DNA of 64,000 bases from Hymenobacter psychrotolerans DSM 18569 (GTDB lineage: Bacteria; Bacteroidota; Bacteroidia; Cytophagales; Hymenobacteraceae): positions 124,001-188,000 of the forward strand of contig NZ_FRAS01000002.1 in assembly GCF_900142395.1 (NCBI RefSeq), read 5' to 3'. Numbering within the stretch: position 1 is the stretch's first letter; each line of letters starts with the position of its first letter. Both the position numbers and the translations under genes were made by a program. The notes under the pieces are model-generated. The model was not told the DNA's origin. It did not search any database and saw nothing but the letters and a program-made list of their open reading frames with translations. This document shows positions 31,137-40,898 of this stretch, in pieces.

Positions 31137-34100
31137 ATGTCCCAAACCTTTACGCTTAAAGGCTGGCTCATGACCTGTTGCGTCATGTTGCTCAGCGTAC
31201 TCGGGAGCCGTGCCTTCGCCTACGATGTGGTGGTGGCCAAAGACGGTACCGGTAACTTCACCACCGTGCAGGCCGCCATCAACGCCGCGCCCACGAACCG
31301 CACTGCGGTCTATACTATTTTCATCAAGAATGGCCGCTACAAGGAGAAAATAGCAGTGCCCAGCAACAAGCCGTTTCTGCAGCTGGTGGGCGAGAGTGTG
31401 GCCAACACCATTCTGACCTACGATGACGGTGCCAGCACGCCCACGCCCGGCGGGGGCACACTCGGCACCCAGAACTCGGCCAGCTTCAGTATCAGCGCCG
31501 ACGACTTTTCGGCCCTGAACATCACCTTCGAAAACACCTTCGGGGATGGGTCGCAGGCAGTGGCGGTGCTGGTGAATGCCGACCGCGCGGCCTTCAAAAA
31601 CTGCCGCTTCCTCGGCAACCAGGACACGCTCTACACCAAAGGCAACGGCACGCCCCGCCACTACTTCCGCGACTGTTACATCGACGGCAACGTGGACTTC
31701 ATTTTCGGCAGCTCGGTGGCGCTGTTCGAGAACTGCGTCGTGTATGCCAAGGCCCGCACGACTACCGGCAGCTCGTTTATCACGGCGGCCAATACGCCCG
31801 CCGGCCAGACCTACGGCTACGTGTTCAAGAAAACCAAACTGCCGGCCAACACCGGCGGCACGCTCTACTATCTGGGCCGGCCGTGGCAGAACTCCACCGG
31901 CAGCTCGCCGCTGTCCAACAACAAAACTGTGTTCATCAGCAGCACGGTGGGCGCCAACCTGCTGCAGCCGGCTGGCTGGGTGACCTGGGACGCGGGCACC
32001 AACACCAGCCTCATCACCTACGCTGAGTTCCGGAGCCGCTACTACTCCGGCAACCTGCTGCCGACGGCCGCACGTGTGTCCTGGTCGCAGCAGCTGACGC
32101 CGGCCGACACGGCCATTTACAGCCGCAGCGCCATGTTTGGTACCTGGGACCCTTGCGCCGTAGCTACGGGCCTGTGCACCAGCACCACGCCGGATATTGC
32201 GGTTTCCAACCTGCGGGCCGTGAAAGGCGCCACCCAGGCTAGCATCAGCTGGAACATCAGCTGGGCCATGGACCAGATTAAGTACGAGTTGTTCCGCTCC
32301 GCTGACAACACCACGTTCAGCAAAGTGTATGAGGTGACGGCCGCCACCGACTCGCTCGTGAATTTCCAGACCACCGACGCGCTGCCCGCCGCCGGCACGG
32401 CCTACTACTATTACGTTCGGGCCTCAAAGGCTGGGCTGGCTACGCACACCACCGAAACCATTCAGGTATCGAGCATCCAGACGCTGGCCGTGACGGGCAC
32501 GCTGGGCGCCTTCACGCAGTATGCCGGCACTCCTTCCGCTACGCAGAGCTACAGCCTGAGCGGCGCCAACCTCACCGGCAACGTGACCGTGACGCCCCCG
32601 GCCGGCTACGAGGTATCGGCTAACGGCGGCACCAACTGGTACACGAGCACTACGCCGCTAGTGCTTACGCCGGCCAACAATACGCTGGCGGCTACTGCCA
32701 TCAGCGTGCGCCTAAATGCGGCTGCGGCGGGCACGTATGCCGGCAATATCACGCATACGAGCACCAACGCTACTGCAGTAACAGTGGCCGTAACCGGCAG
32801 CCGCGTAACGGGCAGCGCCCCGGTTTCGGCGCCGCTGCAGTGGTGGCCGATGAAGGTGAACAACCAGGACAGCGTGGCTGTGCGCTCGGCCGGCGTTACG
32901 CCCAGCACTTCCGTGCTGCGCAACCTCTACGTGTCCAATGGCACGACGGTGCCTGCCATCCGCGCCTATTCCAACACCTTCGGGCAGGCTTTCGGTACGA
33001 CGGCCAACGGCGACGGGTCGTGGGGCACGGCTGCGGGTGGGCCCGGTGGCAACCTGAGCCGCCGCTTCTACGAGCAGTTCACCGTAACGGCCGCCGCCGG
33101 CCAGACCATTCGCATTGACTCGCTGCTGCTGACCTCCGCCTTCTACAACACCTCCAGCAACACGAAGCTGGCCGTGGTGTACTCGCGCAGTGGTTTCGTG
33201 AGCGACTCGTCCGATGTGATTGGCGGGCGTGGTCCGGCTGGAGGCTTGCTGAGCACGGCCAACGGTGCCTTCGCCACTCCGATTCTGCTGGCCAACCAAA
33301 CCAGCGGCCCTACCAACACCTACCGCCTCGTGTTCAACTCGGCCGGCGTGACGCTCACAGCCGGCCAGACCCTGACGTTCCGCCTGTACTTCAGCTGCGG
33401 CAGCTCCAGCCCCGGCCGCTACGCGCTGCTGAAAAACGTATTGGTGAGGGGTGAGAATACCACGCCGGTGGCCTGCAACGCGGCCTTCACGTATGCTGCT
33501 ACCTCGTATTGCCAGAGCGGCACCAACCCCACGCCGACCATCACCGGAACCAGCGGCGGCACCTTCACCTCGGCGGCCGGCCTGAGCCTGAACGCCACCA
33601 CCGGTGAAATCAATCTGGCGGCCAGCACAGCCGGCACCTACACCATTACCTACGCCAACAGCGCCACCTGCAACGCCACCACTACCGTGACCATCACGGC
33701 ACCGGCCACGGCTAGCTTCGCGTATGCTGCCACGGCCAGCTACTGCGCCGGCAGCACCGGCACGGTAGCGGCTGCGCTGGCTGCCGGTGCTACGGCCGGC
33801 ACGTTCTCGTCGTCGGCGGGGCTGACGTTGAATGCCAGCACCGGTGAAATCAATCTGGCAACCAGCACCGCCGGCACTTACACGGTTACCAACACGGTAG
33901 CAGCGGCGGGCGGCTGTGTCGCGGTAACCAGCACGGCCACTATCACCATCAACGCCACGCCGGTGCGGCCTACCGTAACGCCGGTGTATAACGGTGCTAC
34001 CACCACGCTCAGCAGCTCCAGCGCCACGGGCAACCAGTGGTACCTCAACGGGGTGGCCATTGCGGGTGCTACCAGCCAGACGTATGTAGTCAACTCGGCC

Positions 34101-34448
34101 GCCCAGTTCGGCTCGTATACCGTCGTGACGACGGGGGCGGGCGGTTGCACCTCGGCGGCTTCGCTGCCGCTGATTGTCAGCTCCAGCGCCAAGCCGTTGG
34201 CAGGTTCTTCGCTGAATGTCTACCCCAACCCCACGCTGGATGGCCGCGTGACGCTGGAGCTGACCGGCTACCGCAACGCCGTGCAGCTGACCGTGCTGAA
34301 CGCCCTGGGCCAGGCGGTGCAAACCCGTACGGTACCCGCCAGCCAGACCCGGCAGGCGCTTGACCTGAGCGCCCTGCCCGCCGGCGTGTACATGCTGCGC
34401 GCCACCACCGAAGGCGGCACCGACATGCGCCGCATCGTGCGGCACTAA
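31137..34448 (+). CDS. Large secreted pectinesterase with T9SS sorting domain
   Basis: A 1103-residue protein. After a signal peptide (about 1-28) comes a CE8 pectin methylesterase domain (about 30-335) with the motifs GNQDTLY (160-166, catalytic Asp163), DGNVDFIFG (183-191, nucleophile Asp187) and LGRPW (246-250, Arg248). It removes methyl esters from homogalacturonan, making it a substrate for pectate lyase. Next are a fibronectin-III-like domain (about 345-445), a beta-sandwich segment, a probable carbohydrate-binding region (about 560-780), two similar Ig-like repeats (each with a [14 protein letters not shown] motif) and a T9SS domain (VYPNP). CE8 enzymes usually have about 300-400 residues, so most of this protein is accessory. 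Confidence 0.9.
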   Translation: MSQTFTLKGWLMTCCVMLLSVLGSRAFAYDVVVAKDGTGNFTTVQAAINAAPTNRTAVYTIFIKNGRYKEKIAVPSNKPFLQLVGESVANTILTYDDGASTPTPGGGTLGTQNSASFSISADDFSALNITFENTFGDGSQAVAVLVNADRAAFKNCRFLGNQDTLYTKGNGTPRHYFRDCYIDGNVDFIFGSSVALFENCVVYAKARTTTGSSFITAANTPAGQTYGYVFKKTKLPANTGGTLYYLGRPWQNSTGSSPLSNNKTVFISSTVGANLLQPAGWVTWDAGTNTSLITYAEFRSRYYSGNLLPTAARVSWSQQLTPADTAIYSRSAMFGTWDPCAVATGLCTSTTPDIAVSNLRAVKGATQASISWNISWAMDQIKYELFRSADNTTFSKVYEVTAATDSLVNFQTTDALPAAGTAYYYYVRASKAGLATHTTETIQVSSIQTLAVTGTLGAFTQYAGTPSATQSYSLSGANLTGNVTVTPPAGYEVSANGGTNWYTSTTPLVLTPANNTLAATAISVRLNAAAAGTYAGNITHTSTNATAVTVAVTGSRVTGSAPVSAPLQWWPMKVNNQDSVAVRSAGVTPSTSVLRNLYVSNGTTVPAIRAYSNTFGQAFGTTANGDGSWGTAAGGPGGNLSRRFYEQFTVTAAAGQTIRIDSLLLTSAFYNTSSNTKLAVVYSRSGFVSDSSDVIGGRGPAGGLLSTANGAFATPILLANQTSGPTNTYRLVFNSAGVTLTAGQTLTFRLYFSCGSSSPGRYALLKNVLVRGENTTPVACNAAFTYAATSYCQSGTNPTPTITGTSGGTFTSAAGLSLNATTGEINLAASTAGTYTITYANSATCNATTTVTITAPATASFAYAATASYCAGSTGTVAAALAAGATAGTFSSSAGLTLNASTGEINLATSTAGTYTVTNTVAAAGGCVAVTSTATITINATPVRPTVTPVYNGATTTLSSSSATGNQWYLNGVAIAGATSQTYVVNSAAQFGSYTVVTTGAGGCTSAASLPLIVSSSAKPLAGSSLNVYPNPTLDGRVTLELTGYRNAVQLTVLNALGQAVQTRTVPASQTRQALDLSALPAGVYMLRATTEGGTDMRRIVRH

Positions 34449-34470
34449 GCCGGGAAGCTACTCGAAAATC

Positions 34471-34505
34471 AACACGGCCTGCTGGTATTTCCAGCGGGCC
34501 GTGTT
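34471..34505 (+). terminator. Hairpin after the pectinesterase gene
   Basis: AACACGGCCTGCTGG pairs with CCAGCGGGCCGTGTT (one T-G pair) around TATTT. The T-tract is weak. It lies in a 339-base gap that otherwise holds only the opposing terminator at 34735-34766. Confidence 0.6.
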
Positions 34506-34734
34506 GCGTTGGTGCCTAACGAATGAGGATTCAGATGACAGCGTCGGTTTGGGGTGAGGAGCTGACAGTGAGATTATCAGCAGCCTTTCTGCAGTGGTTG
34601 AGCAAGGTTGCCGGCTGGGCAGGCAGAAGTTAGGGCCGCGCAATTGCCGTAACGCATGAACGAATGAGGCGGCAAGGCATGGCCATTCAAGCCAGCACAC
34701 TCAGCACAAGCTCTACGCTTTCCATACAACACAA

Positions 34735-34766
34735 AAAAGCCGGTACAGCATAGCTGCACCGGCTTT
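34735..34766 (-). terminator. Terminator after the T9SS protein gene
   Basis: AAAAGCCGGT-ACAGC-ATA-GCTGC-ACCGGCTTTT forms a stem with one mismatch; on the minus strand it ends in T residues. Confidence 0.75.
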
Positions 34767-34787
34767 TCGTTGCGTGATGATAGTGGG

Positions 34788-35783
34788 TTATTCAACCACT
34801 ACACGGCCCAGCTGGGCGCCGCTGCGCACCAGATACAGACCAGCGGACAGGTTTGAAAGGTCGAGGGTGGTGATACCGGCGGCCTGCTCGCGCACTACGC
34901 GGCCCTGCAGATCCAGCAGCTGTACGGGCTGGCCTTTCGTGGCACCCACTACCTGCGCGCTATGCGTGGCCGGATTGGGGTAGATGGCCAGCGCGTTGAG
35001 CGAGCGGGCACTCTTGGTAGACAGAGCGCCACCGGGCGTAAAAGTAAACGTGCGGTTGTTGTTGGCCCGTGAGGTAATGCCCGCGTTTTCGGTGGTCGTG
35101 CTGGTAGTAGGAGCAGAGGTCAGGTCGCTCAGCGACAGGAAGTTATTGGCTGCTACTCCGGCCAGGCCAGCTGAAGCGCTGCGCGTGCCCGATACCGTGC
35201 CGGTGCCTTGCAGATACACGAAGCGCAATACGTTGGTGCCTTCATCGAGTTGCACCTGGAACGACTGCACCGGGCCGGCCGCCGTAGGAGCCCAGCGCGC
35301 ATCGAGCCACTCCACCGTAAACGTGCGGTTAGGAGCCGTGCCGGTAGTGGCGTAAGACAGTTTGCCGTTGTTGCCGGTGGGAGTGCCGGTGCCGGTATAA
35401 ATGAAGCTGATATCGTCCCAGAGCGGCGCGGCCAGCGGGCGGGGCGTGCCGGAAGTCAGGTTGTTGGTAGGAGTGGAGTTGGAGATGTTCTGGCCGAAAG
35501 TCAGCCAGCCATTAGTAGAAGCCGAAACCGTGGTGTAGTCGACGCCATCGAACTTGAACGTGAAGCCGATGGGCAGCGCGTTGTAGAAGCCGTCGTTCAG
35601 GTAGCCGGACACAGCCGGAGCCGTAGCCGTGGCGGGCAGGGCCGTGAAGGTACCCGTCGAGGCCACCATCGAATAGGTATTTACCAGCTGCGCTTTTGCC
35701 GAAGCCAGCGGCAGCGCGGCCAATGCCGTCACCGAGAGCAAAGTGAGAGCAGGCCGCTTGAAAAACGAGGAGAGGTGTAGCAT
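34788..35783 (-). CDS. Secreted protein with T9SS sorting domain
   Basis: A 331-residue exported protein of unknown function. The ATG at 35783 gives a signal peptide ending ALPLASAKAQ. The central domain looks like a beta-sandwich seen in many Bacteroidota secreted proteins (LPIGFTFKFDGVDYTTVSAS, NGWLTFGQ, PLWDDISF, TFTVEWLDARW, SFQVQLDEGTNVLRFVYLQ). The C-terminus has the T9SS type A sorting domain (AIYPNPATHSAQVVG ... GLYLVRSG). No catalytic motif is seen. It converges on the pectinesterase gene. A tandem palindrome related to the one before the pectate lyase lies about 265 bases upstream. Confidence 0.8.
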   Translation of the reverse strand: MLHLSSFFKRPALTLLSVTALAALPLASAKAQLVNTYSMVASTGTFTALPATATAPAVSGYLNDGFYNALPIGFTFKFDGVDYTTVSASTNGWLTFGQNISNSTPTNNLTSGTPRPLAAPLWDDISFIYTGTGTPTGNNGKLSYATTGTAPNRTFTVEWLDARWAPTAAGPVQSFQVQLDEGTNVLRFVYLQGTGTVSGTRSASAGLAGVAANNFLSLSDLTSAPTTSTTTENAGITSRANNNRTFTFTPGGALSTKSARSLNALAIYPNPATHSAQVVGATKGQPVQLLDLQGRVVREQAAGITTLDLSNLSAGLYLVRSGAQLGRVVVE

Positions 35784-36047
35784 AGAAAAAGGAAAAGGGG
35801 GTGAGTGGAAAAAGAGAATAGAAGCGAAAAAAGCAGCCTGCTGCCCGTACGGGAGCGGCACCGAGCGGCCACGCACCAAGTGCTGGCTCCGGGGGCGGTT
35901 ACAACTGGTAAAGTCCTATAGCGAAGTAGTAAGTGCGGATAGGCCCGTTCGCAAACGGAATGTTGAAAGCGAATAAAAAACAGTTTAGCACTATAATCTT
36001 GGGGAAAGTAGGTGATTTAGTAAGCACTGAAGCCTTCTTTTATTTAT

Positions 36048-36071
36048 GCAAACGTTGTCGGGAACGTTGCC
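36048..36071. promoter_or_regulatory. Two tandem 12-bp palindromic units (AACGTT type)
   Basis: GCAAACGTTGTC and GGGAACGTTGCC are adjacent. On the minus strand the site reads GGCAACGTTCCC then GACAACGTTTGC, followed by ATAAATAAA, closely matching the last two units and flank of the array at 29108-29143. It lies in a 426-base gap between divergent genes (35783 and 36210) that otherwise holds only a candidate -7 box. Confidence 0.55.
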
Positions 36072-36157
36072 AGCTGCACAGTCGGCCGCTTCCGGGCCCC
36101 GGCCAAGCAGCCGGATGGAGGCAGCGAGAAATGGAAAAGGACGCGTCTCTAATTTCT

Positions 36158-36165
36158 TAGCTTTG
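36158..36165 (+). promoter_or_regulatory. Candidate -7 box for the ALDH gene
   Basis: TAGCTTTG is an exact TAnnTTTG match, 45 bases before the ATG at 36210. Confidence 0.45.
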
Positions 36166-36209
36166 CCCTCAGCTGAGTTACCCTTTTGCCTTCTACTCCA
36201 TCCCACCCC

Positions 36210-37805
36210 ATGAAACAAGCCCTCGAAGAAGCTACCGCAACCGGCACCGACGTACTCGAACACGACCACCACGGCATTCAGCAGGTGCTGCGTGAGTTAG
36301 GCGTCGAAAGCACCAACCAGGCCTGGAGCACCGGCCTGCAGTGGGGCGGCGCAAGCGGCACGGCGCGCGCTATTCACTCGCCCGCCGATGGCCGCCTCAT
36401 CGGCTCCGTGGCCTTCGCCACCACCCAGGACTACGACCAGGTAGTGCGCACCGCGCAGGAAGCCTTCCTGACCTGGCGCACCGTGCCCGCTCCCAAGCGC
36501 GGCGAAATCGTGCGCCAGATTGGCAACAAGCTGCGCGAGTACAAGGAGCCGCTGGGCAAGCTGGTGAGCTACGAGATGGGCAAAATCCTGCAGGAAGGCC
36601 TCGGCGAAGTGCAGGAAATGATTGACATCTGCGACTTTGCGGTGGGTCTCTCGCGCCAGCTTACGGGCTTCACTATGCACTCAGAGCGCCCGGCGCACCG
36701 CATGTACGAGCAGTACCACCCGCTGGGCGTGGTAGGCATCATCTCGGCCTTCAACTTTCCGGTGGCCGTGTGGAGCTGGAACGCCATGCTGGCCGCCGTC
36801 TGCGGCGACGTGAGCATCTGGAAACCTTCGGAGAAAACGCCGCTGGTAGCCGTGGCCGTGCAGCATATCATCAAGGACGTGCTGCGTGAAAACGAGCTGC
36901 CCGAAGGCATCTTCAACCTGATTATCGGCGACGCGGAAATCGGGGCGGCTATGGCCGCCGATACGCGCGTACCACTGGTGTCGGCTACGGGCAGCACCCG
37001 CATGGGCAAGAAAGTGGGCGAAGTAGTGGGGGGCCGCCTGGGCCGCGCGCTGCTGGAGCTGGGTGGCAACAACGCCATCATTCTCACCGAACACGCCGAC
37101 CTGGATATGGCTATGCGCGCCGTGGTGTTCGGGGCGGTAGGCACGGCCGGGCAGCGCTGCACCACCACGCGCCGCCTTATCATCCACGACTCTATTTTCG
37201 AGGATGTGAAGGCGCGTCTGCTGAAAATCTACCCCAACCTGCCCATCGGCCACCCGCTGCAGGAAGGCAAGCTCGTGGGCCCGCTCATCGACAAGCAGGC
37301 CGTGGAAAGCTTCACAAAGGCGCTGGCTGCTGTGCAGGCCGAGGGCGGCAAGCTGCTCATCGGGGGCGAAATTCTGGAAGGCGCCGGCTACGAAACCGGC
37401 ACCTACGTGAAACCCGCGCTGGTAGAAGCCCGCAACGAGTACCACACGGTGCAGGAAGAAACTTTTGCGCCCATTCTGTACCTCATCCGCTACAGCGGCG
37501 GCGTGGAAGAAGCCATTGCCGTGCAGAACGGGGTGCGTCAGGGCTTGTCGTCGAGTATCTTCACGCTCAACATGCGCGAGTCGGAGGCCTTCCTGGCCCA
37601 CGGCGGCTCCGACTGCGGCATTGCCAACGTAAACATCGGCACCAGCGGCGCTGAAATCGGAGGCGCATTCGGCGGTGAAAAGGAAACCGGCGGCGGCCGC
37701 GAGTCGGGCTCCGACGCGTGGCGCGTGTACATGCGCCGCCAGACCAACACCATCAACTACTCCGACCAGCTTCCCCTGGCTCAGGGTATCAAGTTTGACG
37801 TGTAG
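36210..37805 (+). CDS. Aldehyde dehydrogenase, ALDH7 (antiquitin-like) family
   Basis: A 531-residue NAD-dependent dehydrogenase of the ALDH7 group, which oxidises alpha-aminoadipate semialdehyde (in equilibrium with piperideine-6-carboxylate) in lysine breakdown. The catalytic Cys is in TAGQRCTTTRRL (Cys317) and the general-base Glu in LLELGGNNAII. The C-terminal GSDAWRVYMRRQTNTINYS followed by LPLAQGIKF is diagnostic of ALDH7. The N-terminus is about 20 residues longer than in many homologues. The ATG at 36210 (MKQALEEA) is preferred over one at 36186. It sits among polysaccharide genes but has no obvious link to them. Confidence 0.93.
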   Translation: MKQALEEATATGTDVLEHDHHGIQQVLRELGVESTNQAWSTGLQWGGASGTARAIHSPADGRLIGSVAFATTQDYDQVVRTAQEAFLTWRTVPAPKRGEIVRQIGNKLREYKEPLGKLVSYEMGKILQEGLGEVQEMIDICDFAVGLSRQLTGFTMHSERPAHRMYEQYHPLGVVGIISAFNFPVAVWSWNAMLAAVCGDVSIWKPSEKTPLVAVAVQHIIKDVLRENELPEGIFNLIIGDAEIGAAMAADTRVPLVSATGSTRMGKKVGEVVGGRLGRALLELGGNNAIILTEHADLDMAMRAVVFGAVGTAGQRCTTTRRLIIHDSIFEDVKARLLKIYPNLPIGHPLQEGKLVGPLIDKQAVESFTKALAAVQAEGGKLLIGGEILEGAGYETGTYVKPALVEARNEYHTVQEETFAPILYLIRYSGGVEEAIAVQNGVRQGLSSSIFTLNMRESEAFLAHGGSDCGIANVNIGTSGAEIGGAFGGEKETGGGRESGSDAWRVYMRRQTNTINYSDQLPLAQGIKFDV

Positions 37806-37831
37806 TCTGAGGCTGCAGGAATGCAAAAAGT

Positions 37832-37868
37832 AAAAAGGCCCGTCCGGTATTCCGGGCGGGCCTTTTTT
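37832..37868. terminator. Bidirectional terminator
   Basis: AAAAAGGCCCGTCCGG pairs with CCGGGCGGGCCTTTTT around TATT between the convergent ALDH and GH16 genes. Confidence 0.88.
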
Positions 37869-37873
37869 AGTGA

Positions 37874-38935
37874 TTAAAGTCTACGCTTCTTTTTCTCCAC
37901 CAAGGGCCAGGTGCCGTCCTGGTTTTCTGCTACCGGCCGATAGACGCGCACATAATCAATCAGGAACGGGTCGTTGGGCTGCGGGCATTGCTGGTCGTTC
38001 GGCTGTCCGTCGGGCAGGGTGGGGCAGTGGTTGTTGCCTTTGCAGTCCCATTGGTAGTGGGAGCTCAGCAGCAGGCTCATCTCGTTGTCTGGAATTCCGG
38101 CGGTGTTCTGCGTGGTATTGCGGGGGTTGCTCAGGTACTTAAACAACCAGCCATCAACGTACCAAGCCAGCAAGTTGGGCGTCCAGACCAAGGTATAGGT
38201 GTGAAAGTTGGTAGCCGGCTCCGTGTCGTTACGGAAGAAATAGTCGGTGCTGCTGCTCTTGTGCTGCGTCAGCGGATTGGCTTGGAGGGTGCTGAAAAAA
38301 GTGCGCTTGCCGTTGTTGTTATAGGTTTCAAATACGTCGATTTCCCACGTGTCGCCGGGGACCCAGCCCGCCGGAATGTTATTGCACGCTCCGTAATGGG
38401 TCCAGAACCAGAAAGCAGCTTGCAAGCCGCTGTAGCCGGGTACACGGCACCGAACCTCGAAGATTCCGTACTTAAACCCATCTTCCGGGCACAGCGTATC
38501 GTCCCGAAACTTGGCCCGAAGCAGCCCGGCGGTTCGGTAGAATTCACCTTGTACCACCGAGTTTTTCGACGGAATCTGGCGTAGCGGGTCGGCGTGGTAA
38601 GTGAAATCGAGGGCGGCGCACTGATCCTGCGGATTTTCCGGGTTAGGTACCAGCCGAACGTCTTCCCGCCGGTACGCCACGTTGTTAGGGCCATTGTTGC
38701 TGCACACCGTGCTGGTATCCCAGGCCGCACTGCCCCAGGCGTAGTCGGTGACCCACTTATTCAGCTTCGGACTGAGCATCGAATCGACGGAAGGGTAGCG
38801 GAAGTCATCGGAGAATACCAGCCGGTACTTCTTTGTGATATCGGGCAGACGTGCCGGCTGCGCAATAGCCTCGAAGCTGAGCAGCACCAGTATAATGCCA
38901 GCTGGCAGACAGCGCCAGAGAAAGGAAAATAGCAT
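37874..38935 (-). CDS. Secreted glycoside hydrolase family 16 protein
   Basis: A 353-residue exported beta-glycanase. The signal peptide ends near FEAIAQ. The concanavalin-like jelly-roll domain carries the GH16 catalytic signature ExDxxE in WEIDVFETY (Glu198 nucleophile, Asp200, Glu203 acid/base). Other landmarks are FSDDF near the start, YGIFEVRCRVPGYSGLQAAFWFW, FHTYTLVWTPNLLAWYVDG and LIDYVRVYRP at the end of the domain. GH16 includes laminarinases, agarases, carrageenases and lichenases; the subfamily is not evident. Several Cys residues and no T9SS domain suggest a periplasmic or alternatively exported enzyme. Confidence 0.9.
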   Translation of the reverse strand: MLFSFLWRCLPAGIILVLLSFEAIAQPARLPDITKKYRLVFSDDFRYPSVDSMLSPKLNKWVTDYAWGSAAWDTSTVCSNNGPNNVAYRREDVRLVPNPENPQDQCAALDFTYHADPLRQIPSKNSVVQGEFYRTAGLLRAKFRDDTLCPEDGFKYGIFEVRCRVPGYSGLQAAFWFWTHYGACNNIPAGWVPGDTWEIDVFETYNNNGKRTFFSTLQANPLTQHKSSSTDYFFRNDTEPATNFHTYTLVWTPNLLAWYVDGWLFKYLSNPRNTTQNTAGIPDNEMSLLLSSHYQWDCKGNNHCPTLPDGQPNDQQCPQPNDPFLIDYVRVYRPVAENQDGTWPLVEKKKRRL

Positions 38936-39037
38936 AGGATGGCAACGAAGAAGTGGTACAGAGCAGCTATGAAGGTGTTTGGCCCGTTGGAACCCAATAG
39001 CCTGCTATACTATGAAGGAGTACTGAGAAGTAATAAA

Positions 39038-39079
39038 AAAAAACAGCCTGTTTCAATAGGCTGAAACAGGCTGTTTTTT
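39038..39079 (-). terminator. Terminator after the second T9SS protein gene
   Basis: A perfect 18-bp stem (AAAAAACAGCCTGTTTCA against TGAAACAGGCTGTTTTTT) with a six-base loop; the strongest hairpin in the window. Confidence 0.92.
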
Positions 39080-39096
39080 GTTGAGGTACACTGATA

Positions 39097-40116
39097 TTAA
39101 TGCAAAACAGTGAGGCGCTGATTGGCGAATACCTCGTTCTGCGAAACTACCTGCACCGTGTAGATGCCAGGAGCCAGGTTAGCCGTAGAGACAACTGCCG
39201 GGGCGGCGCCACTGCCTTGGCCAGCGGTTAGTTGCACTTCCTGCACAGTCTTGCCCAGAGCATCAAGAAAGCGGACACGGGCATCGGTCGGTTTGGGCAT
39301 CTCTACTGCAAGACTAACTTGATTTGTGGCTGGGTTAGGATACACCTCAAACTTAACGTTAGCCTTTGGGGCACGCACTCCCATCACAAAGGACGGATTG
39401 GGGGCGAAGCGGTAAACCGTACCGGCCGCAGGGTTGCCGACAATATAGCCCCCGTAGCAAACGGTGTTGGGCAAGCAATTATCTACTTGGTAACCAGGAT
39501 TGTCAGCCGTGCCGATAGGGGCCACTGCCAGCATTGAGTTGTAGAAAGTTTTTAGGAAAATGAAGTTGTTCTGAAATGAGCTGGCAGTCACGTTGCTAGT
39601 GCCAAAGTGTACCTCAATGCGGCCACTCTGCTCATACAGCCACAACTGACAGTTTACAAATTCTGCCGGGTTAGGCGGAGAAGGCGACGATTGAGTGGGC
39701 CCCGCATTGCGCCATTCTATCTTGCCTATGCGGCTGCCCGGGCTGCCCGTCAGTTGGTAACTGACCGGAGACTGGCTGGTGCCTCCATTTATGATTCCTC
39801 GGTCCTGAATCAAATTGCCTCCGAAAGGCGTGTTGTATACGAACATGTACATGCTGCCAAACCCCACAAACTGCACACCCCTTGCCAATACGTTGATGGA
39901 GGTGATGGACTGGTTGTGAAATGGAAAAGCAAAGCCGAGTACAACAGGAAAGGCAGAGTCTCTGTTCCACACGGCCCCATTGTTGAGCGCTTGCACCGGA
40001 GCCGCTAGCTCGGTGTAGGGCTGCTGGCTCAGGGCTTGAAAGAAAAAGGGCGTGTTCTGTGCGCGTGCGAACAAGCTGCTCGCAACTAGCAGGAGGGTGC
40101 AGTAAATGTTCTTCAT
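39097..40116 (-). CDS. Secreted protein with T9SS sorting domain
   Basis: A 339-residue exported protein of unknown function. The signal peptide is MKNIYCTLLLVASSLFARAQ. The central domain has the same beta-sandwich pattern as the gene at 34788 (GFAFPFHNQSITSINVLA, IGKIEWRNAG, FVNCQLWLYEQSGRIEVHFG), and the C-terminus is a T9SS type A sorting domain (FEVYPNPATNQVSL ... GIYTVQVVSQN). No catalytic residues were recognised. Codon use looks slightly more AT-rich than the neighbours. It shares its strand with GH16 but is separated from it by a terminator. Confidence 0.8.
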   Translation of the reverse strand: MKNIYCTLLLVASSLFARAQNTPFFFQALSQQPYTELAAPVQALNNGAVWNRDSAFPVVLGFAFPFHNQSITSINVLARGVQFVGFGSMYMFVYNTPFGGNLIQDRGIINGGTSQSPVSYQLTGSPGSRIGKIEWRNAGPTQSSPSPPNPAEFVNCQLWLYEQSGRIEVHFGTSNVTASSFQNNFIFLKTFYNSMLAVAPIGTADNPGYQVDNCLPNTVCYGGYIVGNPAAGTVYRFAPNPSFVMGVRAPKANVKFEVYPNPATNQVSLAVEMPKPTDARVRFLDALGKTVQEVQLTAGQGSGAAPAVVSTANLAPGIYTVQVVSQNEVFANQRLTVLH

Positions 40117-40194
40117 TGTGCCATGTTGATATAAGTAAACTTACTGATATTCGACACTAATTAATAGTAGGGGAGAAGCGTGCCTGACGGCCTG

Positions 40195-40707
40195 CTACAT
40201 GCCAATCTTGATGTCGCCGTGGCCTTTGTAGTACAAGGAGTTGCCCTCCTGAAACACGTAGTACAGGCGGTAGAGCTTGCCCTGCCGGAAGGAGTTGCTG
40301 CTCACATCCAGGCTGAACCGCACACTGCGGTTGGGAGTAGCGGTTTGCAGCGGCCGCACCACCTGATACTTCTCATCGACTACCACAAAGCTGCACGTCA
40401 CGGCAGTGGGCGCGTCGAAGTGGAAAATGGTCTGGCCGGCTCCTACGGGGTTTGGGTAGGCGCTGAGGTTGGAAACTGTGCCGGTGGCCGGGGCGTTCAG
40501 GTCGAGGCCCAGGTCCTGAAACAGGCCACGCTCCTGCGCATTCCAGCTGCCATCGAGCGTCCAGTCGGTGGGGTCGGGGGTAGACTTGGGGTAGTTGCTG
40601 GCGTCGCGCATGGAAATGCCGCCATTCGGCCCGAAGTCGATAGTAGGATCTTTCTTTTTGCAGGCTGCCAGCGCCAAAGCAAAAACGATGGGTGTCAGAA
40701 ACTTCAT
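40195..40707 (-). CDS. Small lipoprotein, function unknown
   Basis: A 170-residue predicted lipoprotein: signal peptide MKFLTPIVFALALAAC, with Cys16 lipidated and a KKKD stretch after it. The body contains NLSAYPNPVGAGQTIFHFDA, resembling the start of a T9SS sorting domain, but it is followed by SFVVVDEKYQVVRPL and a longer beta-rich segment, so it is more likely a related Ig-like fold than a sorting signal. No family was recognised. A good -7 box lies 35 bases upstream. Confidence 0.7.
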   Translation of the reverse strand: MKFLTPIVFALALAACKKKDPTIDFGPNGGISMRDASNYPKSTPDPTDWTLDGSWNAQERGLFQDLGLDLNAPATGTVSNLSAYPNPVGAGQTIFHFDAPTAVTCSFVVVDEKYQVVRPLQTATPNRSVRFSLDVSSNSFRQGKLYRLYYVFQEGNSLYYKGHGDIKIGM

Positions 40708-40741
40708 AGGTCTTGCGTAGCTTGTTGCTAGTACTACAAGC

Positions 40742-40749
40742 CAAAGGTA
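40742..40749 (-). promoter_or_regulatory. Candidate -7 box for the lipoprotein gene
   Basis: TACCTTTG on the minus strand is an exact TAnnTTTG match, 35 bases before the ATG at 40707. Confidence 0.5.
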
Positions 40750-40898
40750 GCTGCCCCGGCCCTACAAAGTGCTGCCTAGTGCAACCTCTCGCTAGCGGGC
40801 TCTGTCTTTCTGATGCTTGTGCCTAAGTGCTGGCAGCTTCGCCCGGAAAGTCGGATATTTACCATCTTCCTTTCGCTTTACCTCCCGCAACCCGCTCT

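Noticed and set aside
40195..40707. The YPNP motif in the small lipoprotein considered as a T9SS sorting domain.
   Set aside because: The motif lies in the middle of the protein and the following sequence does not fit the sorting-domain pattern; the lipobox explains export.
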